A program made the translations under genes and the position numbers. Below the pieces are notes generated by a model. The model saw only the letters and a program-made list of their open reading frames with translations. It was not told where the DNA came from and searched no databases. 64,000 bases of DNA, taken from assembly GCF_000316605.1 (NCBI RefSeq), contig NC_019683.1, forward strand, positions 3,394,036 through 3,458,035. The letters are read 5' to 3'. Positions 53,563 through 61,172 of this stretch are shown here, piece after piece; position 1 is the first letter of the stretch; each line of letters opens with the position of its first letter. The DNA comes from [Leptolyngbya] sp. PCC 7376. Its GTDB lineage: Bacteria; Cyanobacteriota; Cyanobacteriia; Cyanobacteriales; MRBY01.

Positions 53563-53842
53563 CGATGTCGCGAGAATCTATTTTTGCTTCTTTCTATCTA
53601 ACTACATCTGTCTCTGCATCACCATGAAAACTCTTGAAAACCTTACCAATACACCTTATTTATTCATCGATAAAAATTGCTATTTTTGACTTTAACCTTT
53701 AAAGAACTAAATTAATCTAGACAAAGTATTTGTTTAGATTAAATATTTACTCAAATTCAAGGTGTTTTCACAGAAATTTTTGGCACTTTCTTCTTCGTTT
53801 ACCAAAACTTGTCAATTTTATTTTTATTGTTTTATAAAGCCC

Positions 53843-54808
53843 CTAAATCAAATCCGCCAACAGATCCGTCACTTCACCCTGCATATCCCGACGATTATCG
53901 TCATAAATCATGAGGGTATTGAGGTCAGAGTGCCGCGAAAACTTTTGCACCTTCCGCACATCCCCATTGGTCGCATCCAGCGCTGCTGTAATCCCCGAGT
54001 GCCGAATCCGGTGGGGCGACATCACCTTTTCAATGCCTGCCTTTTTCGCAGTTTTCCGCACAAGCTGATAAATCGCTGTTCCTGTCAATCGATGACCCGC
54101 ATGGGCACGATCCAACGCCACAAATAAAGGTTGAACCCGTCCCTTTTGCTTTGGCCGCACCGCAATCCATTCCTCTAATGCTGCGATTGTTGCTTTCGAC
54201 AACGTAATTTCCTGCTTTTGTGTCCCTTTTCCCTTCCCCAAAATCGCCAATTTTCGAGTCTCAAGTTGCAAATCACTTAAATTAATCTGGACAATTTCCC
54301 CTCGCCGCAAAGCATTATCCCAGAGAAGTCTTAGAATAGCGAAGTCACGCTTGCCTTTTACTGTCTCTCGATTTGGAATTAGCAATATTTGTCTATATAA
54401 ATTTTGTTTTATGCCTGTCGTATCCCGATAATGAACGACTTTTTCGCCTTTAATTCCGTCGAGCGTAAAGCCACATTGCCCCAATTGATTGCCTAGACGC
54501 ACCAAAGATTTCAACGCAGCCAACCGACGATTGATTGTTGCTTCCTTTAGGCCTCGTACGTCCCGTAAATCATTTTTGTAACGCAGTACGAGAGACAAAG
54601 CCTGAGTCTGATCAAGTTTTAGGAAAGTATCTATGAGGATGGACGTAGGTTCATTCGCATCTGCCGCAAACCGAAAGAAATCGCGAATATCCTTTTTGTA
54701 AGCACGCCATGTGTTGGGAGACTTTTGATTTTCTAGAAGTTGCGCGAGGATATCGAACTCTTGTTCTAGAGCAGGGAAAACTTCAGCTTTGGCGAGGGCA
54801 TTGGTCAT
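53843..54808 (-). CDS. Tyrosine recombinase/integrase
   Basis: 321 residues. An N-terminal core-binding SAM-like domain (LLENQKSPNTWRAYKKDI) is followed by a catalytic domain with the five key residues in order: Arg in DNALRRGEI, Lys near GKGKGTQ, HxxR in SPHRIRHSG, His in FSRHSDLNT and the nucleophilic Tyr in LMIYDD. XerC-like proteins in cyanobacteria look similar, so it could be a chromosomal recombinase or the integrase of the neighbouring island. No tRNA gene is near to serve as attachment site. Confidence 0.9.
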   Translation of the reverse strand: MTNALAKAEVFPALEQEFDILAQLLENQKSPNTWRAYKKDIRDFFRFAADANEPTSILIDTFLKLDQTQALSLVLRYKNDLRDVRGLKEATINRRLAALKSLVRLGNQLGQCGFTLDGIKGEKVVHYRDTTGIKQNLYRQILLIPNRETVKGKRDFAILRLLWDNALRRGEIVQINLSDLQLETRKLAILGKGKGTQKQEITLSKATIAALEEWIAVRPKQKGRVQPLFVALDRAHAGHRLTGTAIYQLVRKTAKKAGIEKVMSPHRIRHSGITAALDATNGDVRKVQKFSRHSDLNTLMIYDDNRRDMQGEVTDLLADLI

Positions 54809-55308
54809 TGCGGCGCTAATACGAACTACATTTGCACTTCTGATAGAGATGAGGGGTCGGCTGTTAGTTTGTTGCGTACCCTATTGAAACCCCTTCTGGC
54901 CTTCGGCCACCTTCCCCAAGAAAGGATTTTTAGGAGGTCTTAGAGTTCAATCTATCCTATTGCTGGAAATATTGCCAAATAAGGCTTCTATTCTATTAGC
55001 TTACGATAATGATAGTTTCCGTAAGCTTAATTTAGCAACGCTTTATCGGGCATGAGGGCACGGCTTTAGTCGCATAATTATTGCTTTGGTCAAACTCTAT
55101 TAGTAGAGCGTACAAACCTACTACTGCCTTGAGTGTAGCGTAGTACGATAATCAGTACAGGAACGGACAAAACATACTACAAGCCCGCTTTTGTAGTACG
55201 CTCTTGGACGCTTGTTTCTATTAAAAAGAATTAGGAATTTTGGTTCATCTCCTTAATGGAGATCTGCTTTTATTTGTAAGAACTAAAATGAAATGAATTG
55301 ACTTATTT
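54809..55308. other. Intergenic region with two inverted repeats, candidate recombination or regulatory sites
   Basis: About 500 bases between the integrase and the STAND gene. Two inverted repeats are visible: AGCTTACG (54998-55005) with CGTAAGCT (55020-55027), and AGAGCGTAC (55105-55113) with GTACGCTCT (55196-55204). Short TAGTACG motifs recur between them. They may be recombinase binding or attachment sites, or stems of an RNA. No frame is convincing. Confidence 0.45.
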
Positions 55309-57199
55309 GTGGTCGCTGTGACAGAGCAGAATCGAGAGCCTTCCAACATCGAGCAATCTCAGGGAAATTTCGGTATTGGGGTGATGACAGGCGGGACGAT
55401 TGAATCCGGAGCTGTCGTCGCGGGTCAATACAACGTTATTAATCAACCGAAAACACCGAAACCTATTCCGAGCAATGTGCGACAAGGATCGAACAACTTC
55501 GTGGAGCGGGATGGTGAAAAGGCGGTTACTGTCGCAAACATTCATGAGAAATTGCAGTCAGCTCAAGGGGTGATCGTCTGTGCTGTGGAAGGGATGGGCG
55601 GTGTCGGGAAAACTGAGCTATCACTGCAATACGCCGCTCATTACAAGTCAGAATATAAAGCGCAGTATTTTCTATCGTTGCGGGAAAAGGGTTTAGCTCA
55701 GGCGATGGTTAGCTTTGCCAGTCCCTATATCGATTTACCAGAAGCATTACAGGCCGAGACTCTGGAACAGCAAGCGGATTGGTATTGGTGCAATTGGTTG
55801 CCGGATCAAGGGGAATTGCTGGTGATTCTGGATGATGTGCCAAACGCTGCAAGTATCCCAGAGCTGGCAATGCCTTCTGAGCCGCGAATCAAAGTCTTGG
55901 TGACAACGCGGCAACGGGAACTCAATTTACAGTTTGAGTCGTTGTCGTTAGATGTCTTGTCAGAAGCTAAGGCAATCGCCCTGTTGGAAAACATCGTCGG
56001 CAAGGCGAAGGTTGCGAAGGAAATTGATATCGTTAAGCAAATTTGTAGTACGTTGGGCTGTTTACCTTTGGGGTTGGAGCTGATTGGTGAATATCTCCGG
56101 CAAAATCGCTTTCTCAGTTTCGCAGACTTACAAGAGCGATTGACCTTAGCCGATGAGTCTTTATCAAGAGATCGCGCGGGGCTAATTTATGGGCAACGTG
56201 GAGTCGCCGCAGCAATTCAACTGAGTTGGGATGAGCTAAGTGAAGCGTCACAGCGAGTGGCGATGTGGTTAGGATTGTTTGCGCCAGTGGATATCTCTTG
56301 GGATTTGGTGGCAAGTCTTGGTGACAAGGTGGCGCTCAATGATGCAGAGCTGAATCAAGCGCGAGGAGAATTAGACCGCTTACATCTGATTAAGCCAGTG
56401 GAGGAAGACTTTGATTTTTATACGGTTCATGCTCTAGTGCGTGAATTCTGCCAGATAAAGCTGTCGGAAGCAGAGGAAAATCAGCCGTATCGACAGGGTT
56501 TTGTGATCGGGTTGCTCGATATTGCAAAATCAATGCCCTCATCACCGATATTGGAAAAAATTAGAGAGGTTACACCCGCCATCCCCCATTTAGAACTACT
56601 TAGTCGGGAAATGCTGGATGATATTCCCAATCATGATGAAGACTTAATTTGGGCTTTTATTGGTACAGCTAGATTTTATGAAGGACAGGGATTCTATGCT
56701 CTAGCAGAAGAACCCAATCAAAGGTGCTTGGAGGCAACACAGAAGATGTTGGGCGATCGCCATCCAGATGTCGCCACTAGTATGAATAACCTCGCACTTT
56801 TGTACTCATCGCAAGGGAAATATGAAGCAGCGGAACCCCTGTATGTCCAAGCCCTTGAGCTGTGGCAAGAACTATTAGGGGAGCGCCATCCAGATGTCGC
56901 CACGTAGTATGAATAACCTCGCATACTTGTACAGAGCGCAAGGGAAATATGAAGCAGCGGAACCCCTGTATGTCCAAGCCCTTGAGCTGAGGCAAGAACT
57001 ATTAGGGGAGCGCCATCCATCTGTCGCCACTAGTATGAATAACCTCGCTGTTTTGTATTATTACCAGAATCGCTACGATGAGTCGGAGTCCCTGTTGTCA
57101 CAAGCATTAGATATTCGGGAATCTGTTCTGGGTATTGAGCATCCCGACACAGTGAGTACTAAAGAATCTCTTGCTTATTTACGACAAAATCGTTCCTAA
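55309..57199 (+). pseudogene. NB-ARC/TPR STAND protein, frame broken by one-base insertion
   Basis: Starts with GTG at 55309, or GTG at 55318. A ~60-residue glycine-rich N-terminus (GNFGIGVMTGGT, AVVAGQYNVIN) precedes an NB-ARC domain: Walker A GMGGVGKT (residues 95-102), Walker B LLVILDD, LVTTR and GCLPLGL. A winged-helix part (IQLSWDEL) and tetratricopeptide repeats follow. The repeats include at least three 126-base units of which the first two are almost identical. In unit 2 an extra G at 56904 turns GCCACTAGT into GCCACGTAG and stops translation at 56905. The frame resumes to a stop at 57199. Without the insertion the protein has ~629 residues. Confidence 0.85.
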
Positions 57200-57286
57200 C
57201 AAAAAGCGATCGCCGCAGTGACGATCGCCCAATCTTTTTATTCAGAAATAAACAGTGTCCTGATTACCTTCACCTCATCAGTAGGA

Positions 57287-57517
57287 TTACCTATCATCCT
57301 GAGTAAAGTCACTAAGCCGTTTCCCTACATCCCCAAGCATTTTGTCTAGAGTGAGCATGGCATCCAGTCCGAATTCAGGTTTCACAGTCGAGTTCTCCCA
57401 ACGTGATATTTGTTCCTGTCTTCTCCCTACAACTTTCCCGAACTGTTTTTGAGTCAAGCCTAGGCATCGTCGAATATCTTTAATCACTTTCCCATTGCAA
57501 TTGTCAACAGCCATCAT
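57287..57517 (-). CDS. XRE-family helix-turn-helix regulator
   Basis: 76 residues from the ATG at 57517; the longer frame to 57577 overlaps an operator-like palindrome and is less likely. The core reads IKDIRRCLGLTQKQFGKVVGRRQEQISRWEN, a classical Cro/CI-type helix-turn-helix. It is divergent from the 57768 gene. A perfect palindrome lies 11-30 bases upstream of the start and is its probable own operator. Confidence 0.85.
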   Translation of the reverse strand: MMAVDNCNGKVIKDIRRCLGLTQKQFGKVVGRRQEQISRWENSTVKPEFGLDAMLTLDKMLGDVGKRLSDFTQDDR

Positions 57518-57527
57518 TATACTGTAA

Positions 57528-57547
57528 ATATGCGCTATGACGCATAT
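57528..57547. promoter_or_regulatory. Palindromic operator upstream of the XRE gene
   Basis: ATATGCG, six bases, CGCATAT: a perfect interrupted palindrome immediately upstream of the XRE start. It is suitable as a dimeric repressor site controlling the divergent promoters. Confidence 0.7.
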
Positions 57548-57767
57548 CCGCAAAAGTAAAGAAGAGAGATAGGCCATAGCACGAACTACGACCTATCGAG
57601 GTGAGAATCATATAGACTCCTAACCGATCTGTATTTTAAATTGCTGAGTTCTTTGTCCGAAGCGGGTTGCAAACCCTAACTTATTTGTTGCCCCCTACAT
57701 ATAGTGGAGTGAGTGATTCTATATCGCCATTCCTCTATATATAGGTGGTACAAATGCTCATAATTAA

Positions 57768-58271
57768 ATGACACAGGAATTTGACAGAGGCGAAGCTTTC
57801 CGACTCTTTGCGGAAAGATTTGCACTGATTGGCGGCCATGGCTTCTCTAGAGTGATAGAGCAATCTATCGAAGCGGCACAAGCATTCGAGACGGCGATGC
57901 AGGAGTACGATGCTCCGGAACAGATTGTACGGGAATCGTTTGGTCAATTTGTCCCCCACGGAACAACGCTCTATTTCCTCACTAAGGATGGACAACAGAT
58001 AGCGATTCATGAGTATCGCAGTGTGGCGGAATGTGCTGCTGCGGCTATCTCTCAGGCCGTCAAAACAGAGACAAGTGATGGTGGCGTTGTGTACGACAAG
58101 CATCTTGGTTTCAGTGTGACCATTGACAATTGGAATGAGCAAACCTTAGTTCGACTGTTTACGGGTGATATAGAGCGATTGTCGCCGTCAGAGCAGGGTT
58201 TGGTTTATGAGTCGATGATTGACTATGCGGAAGAACAGTTAGCGCGTCTCACAGATGAGGATGAGAAATGA
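57768..58271 (+). CDS. Hypothetical protein of the accessory island
   Basis: 167 residues, not recognised. It is acidic and helical, with a sheet-like middle (TTLYFLTKDGQQIAIHEYRS and GGVVYDKHLGFSV). It is the first gene of a plus-strand series that overlaps the small 58268 ORF by four bases and leads to the primase/helicase. It probably accompanies a mobile-element replication module. Confidence 0.6.
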   Translation: MTQEFDRGEAFRLFAERFALIGGHGFSRVIEQSIEAAQAFETAMQEYDAPEQIVRESFGQFVPHGTTLYFLTKDGQQIAIHEYRSVAECAAAAISQAVKTETSDGGVVYDKHLGFSVTIDNWNEQTLVRLFTGDIERLSPSEQGLVYESMIDYAEEQLARLTDEDEK

Positions 58272-58447
58272 CTCCTGATCGACTGATGGCTTCCGAGCAG
58301 TTCGAGCTTTCGTTTAAAGCTGACAACGAGCAAGACCGATGGGAAGCACCAGATTATGTGCTCAAGAAAGGCACTGTTTATCTGGTTCAGGCCGTTTTTG
58401 ATAACCAACTCCAAATTTGGTTTTGGTCTTACACCTCAATTAATTAA
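58268..58447 (+). CDS. Small hypothetical protein (59 residues)
   Basis: The ATG overlaps the stop of the previous gene (ATGA), which suggests translational coupling. The product begins MTPDRLMASEQFELSF and ends in an aromatic-rich segment (QLQIWFWSYTSIN). No known family. Its small size makes it easy to miss. Coupling and coding character support a real gene. Confidence 0.55.
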   Translation: MTPDRLMASEQFELSFKADNEQDRWEAPDYVLKKGTVYLVQAVFDNQLQIWFWSYTSIN

Positions 58448-58519
58448 TCACTTGGCGATCGCCCGGTCTATGGGGTGGCGATCGCCCTATTTTTTTGCCA
58501 ACTTTTCAGGAATAGAATA

Positions 58520-59278
58520 ATGGCTTTTGATATTAGAGAGCACTTGGGCAAGCTGACCCCTTCAAAACGAAGAGGGTTTTATCATTGTCCGGTTTGTGGC
58601 TCGAAAAACTTTGGGATTCAGAGTTTGACTGGTGCTTACCGTTGCCACTCGAATCAGTGCGATAACGCAGACATCAGAGAGGCGATCGCCCCAATGGAGA
58701 CTGATGGTAATACACCAGAGTCCGCTACTAGAACAGTACTCCCACCAAAGGCTAAGGCTAAACCCGTGATTATCAAGGATTTGCCGACGTTAGGAGCATT
58801 ACCAGAAGAGCGAGAATATCCTTTTAAGCGGAGAGCTGGCACCAAGACCATTACTTATTACAAGTATGGCGATGGGCATAGCGTTAAACGTACCGATTCA
58901 AAGAAAGGGAAAGACATTCTCCCCTATCACAAACCAGATTTAGAGTCTGGGACTGGTGAAGTCATGGGGAAAGGCGATCGCCCGTGGGATGCCTACCGAA
59001 TCGATGAAGCTTTAGAGTTTGCGGCTGGTAAGTTTGTTGCCGTCCTCGAAGGCGAAAAATGTGTTGAAGCTATGCGGTGGATTGGGATTCCTAGCATTAC
59101 CTTTAATGGGTCGGCATGGACAGCTAAAGATTTTAGTCGGGCGATCGCCAAACTGAAGGGAACCATCGAGGGGTTAATCATCATTCCGGATCATGATGAA
59201 CCGGGGTACAAAAAATCAGACAAATTACTCGAAAACTGCGCCAAACATGGTTTCCGTGTTTGGTGCTTAACCCGTTAG
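58520..59278 (+). CDS. Zinc-ribbon/TOPRIM primase-like protein
   Basis: 252 residues from the ATG at 58520. A zinc ribbon of the type CPVCGSKNFG with CHSNQC (about residues 19-46) precedes a TOPRIM-like domain: VAVLEGEKCVEAMRW (about 175-190) and LIIIPDHDEPGY (about 225-237), as in bacteriophage and plasmid primases. The 3' end reads FRVWCLTR and TAG. In another frame the sequence continues as LNPLDIWPEMPDGGDIADW. This and the neighbour at 59260 look like one protein split by a frameshift. Confidence 0.78.
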   Translation: MAFDIREHLGKLTPSKRRGFYHCPVCGSKNFGIQSLTGAYRCHSNQCDNADIREAIAPMETDGNTPESATRTVLPPKAKAKPVIIKDLPTLGALPEEREYPFKRRAGTKTITYYKYGDGHSVKRTDSKKGKDILPYHKPDLESGTGEVMGKGDRPWDAYRIDEALEFAAGKFVAVLEGEKCVEAMRWIGIPSITFNGSAWTAKDFSRAIAKLKGTIEGLIIIPDHDEPGYKKSDKLLENCAKHGFRVWCLTR

Positions 59279-61161
59279 ATATTTGGCCTGAGATGCCTGA
59301 TGGTGGGGATATTGCCGACTGGGTAATTGCAAAACGTGAAACGATTGATCATGCGGTATTTTTTGAAAATATCAATCGGGCGATCGCCAAAGCATTTGAG
59401 AACCAAATTTATAAAGAGAAATCAAAAACAGCACAGGAAATCGTTAAACAAAATGACCCTGAAGCAGTGGTACAGATTGAAGCAAAGACCACTAAGCCAT
59501 TAACGAAACATCACCCCGAAACTCGCACAATCTATGGAGGACGGAAGGATCTTAATTACGCTCAACTGTACGAATTTATCCAAGAAAATTTGGCCTCTAG
59601 ATTATCGTTTGACTTGATGCGCCGTGAGCTGCTGATTGATGGCGAAGCCTTTCATATGGCGGATGAGCTGCGCCCTTGGTTCTTCTCAGAATTTGGAGAG
59701 ACCGCGAAAGAAGGCGATATCTATAAAACGATTGTGTACTTTGCAAAGCAGAATAACTTTGACCCGGTGTTAGAGGATCTAGAGCGATGCCACAGAGAAG
59801 TAAAAAAGATTCCGATTGATAATTTGGCCGCTCGATATTTTGGACAGGATCCTGATAGATTTCACAACGATTTAGATAAGCAAAAAGCAAGCATGTATAA
59901 CCGCTGCATTGAGCTGTGGCTAATTTCTGCTGTCGCCCGTCAATACGAGACCGCAGGGCGTGACGGTGACCCCCATTTTCGCGGCTGTCAAGCTGACCAC
60001 ACACTGGTGTTGCAAGGTGGACAAGGCAAAGGTAAATCGACATGGTTTGGGACGCTTTGCGGCGGTTATTTCAACGAATCTATGGGAGATATCCAAGCTA
60101 ATGACTCAAAGATGGCGCTCCATTCTAATTGGATTCTTGAATTAGCTGAAATTGACGGCATTACCAGTAAGAAAGCCGCCGCCACACTCAAACACTTTTT
60201 GACCATTCGAGTAGATGAATTCAGGACACCATACGCAAGGAAAAATAAACCCCATGCCAGACGGTCTGTGTTTTGTGGCACCGTTAACCCGTCTCGGTTT
60301 TTAGTTGATGATGAAAACCGTAGATTTTGGGTGATACCAGTTATCTCAGACGCTATCGATATTGAGGCGATCGCCAAAGAACGTGATGGCATTTGGGCAT
60401 CCGCAGTGGAAGCCTACAAAAATGGAGAGAAATGGTATCCCACCCTCGAAGAGAAAAAGGTACTCAGACTCATTGCCGATGACTTTGCAGAGATAGACCC
60501 TTGGCAAGAACCTATCGAGTCATACCTACAGATTCATGATTTTGTGAACACCCGTGAGATATTGCTCACCGTTTGTAAATTAGAACTCAAAGATATTGCG
60601 AAACGCGATGAAATGAGAGTTTCTAAGATATTGACGCGCCTTGGATGGACTGAAGAAAAGCGGGTTAGAAAGAACGGTCAATCAATTCGAGTTCGCTACC
60701 AACCCAAATCAGAACAATTGCAGATGGAAATTGAAAGCGACATAGATACCAATATTATTTCTCCTTTAAGTAAAAAGGTTGGTAACAATGGTAAAAGCTC
60801 TATCCTGCAAGGCTCCCAGCTGTACCAACCTAGTGACCAACCTGCCGAGAGGTCGGTACGTACCAACCTTGAAAACCCATTATTAGAGGTCGGTACATCT
60901 GAAACCATTGTGCCGCAAGCGATACAGCCGAAGTGTACCAACCTTACCGACAATTTGCCCGTCCCCAAACATTATTTAAATAAAGGATTTAAGTATGGTG
61001 TTGGGCAGAAGGTTATTAGAGGCTCAACGTCTGAAGTCTTTACTATTTCTGGGTTTCCACCGCCCGGTGTTCAATTCATGCGCAAAGAGTATCTCTGTGT
61101 TGATGATCATGGTGATTCTGAATGGATTCAGCAAAAAGACCTGTTTCCTTATAACTGTTGA
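59260..61161 (+). CDS. VapE/VirE-like phage or plasmid helicase (primase C-terminal part)
   Basis: 633 residues as annotated from a TTG; the true N-terminus is probably the preceding TOPRIM gene. The start (LNPLDIWPEMPDGGDIADW) is the usual link between TOPRIM and helicase. The P-loop reads GGQGKGKST (about residues 251-259), with Walker B-like WILELAEID and a later sensor segment VNPSRFLVDDENRRFWVIPV. The VapE/VirE group acts as replicative helicase of integrative elements and satellite phages. The C-terminal 60 residues (from YGVGQKVIRGSTSEVF to the stop) form an extra small domain of unknown role. Confidence 0.8.
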   Translation: MVLNPLDIWPEMPDGGDIADWVIAKRETIDHAVFFENINRAIAKAFENQIYKEKSKTAQEIVKQNDPEAVVQIEAKTTKPLTKHHPETRTIYGGRKDLNYAQLYEFIQENLASRLSFDLMRRELLIDGEAFHMADELRPWFFSEFGETAKEGDIYKTIVYFAKQNNFDPVLEDLERCHREVKKIPIDNLAARYFGQDPDRFHNDLDKQKASMYNRCIELWLISAVARQYETAGRDGDPHFRGCQADHTLVLQGGQGKGKSTWFGTLCGGYFNESMGDIQANDSKMALHSNWILELAEIDGITSKKAAATLKHFLTIRVDEFRTPYARKNKPHARRSVFCGTVNPSRFLVDDENRRFWVIPVISDAIDIEAIAKERDGIWASAVEAYKNGEKWYPTLEEKKVLRLIADDFAEIDPWQEPIESYLQIHDFVNTREILLTVCKLELKDIAKRDEMRVSKILTRLGWTEEKRVRKNGQSIRVRYQPKSEQLQMEIESDIDTNIISPLSKKVGNNGKSSILQGSQLYQPSDQPAERSVRTNLENPLLEVGTSETIVPQAIQPKCTNLTDNLPVPKHYLNKGFKYGVGQKVIRGSTSEVFTISGFPPPGVQFMRKEYLCVDDHGDSEWIQQKDLFPYNC

Positions 61162-61172
61162 TGGCGATCGCC

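Noticed and set aside
54881-54890. CTATTGAAAC, similar to the end of cyanobacterial CRISPR repeats
   Set aside because: It occurs once, with no spaced copies on either side, so there is no array.
56894-57199. Separate TPR gene starting at 56894
   Set aside because: It is the continuation of the STAND gene after the one-base insertion at 56904, not a gene of its own.
57203-57240. Hairpin of two GCGATCGC-type sites after the STAND gene, terminator-like
   Set aside because: The stem is made by HIP1 sites, which occur everywhere, and the T tract is broken.
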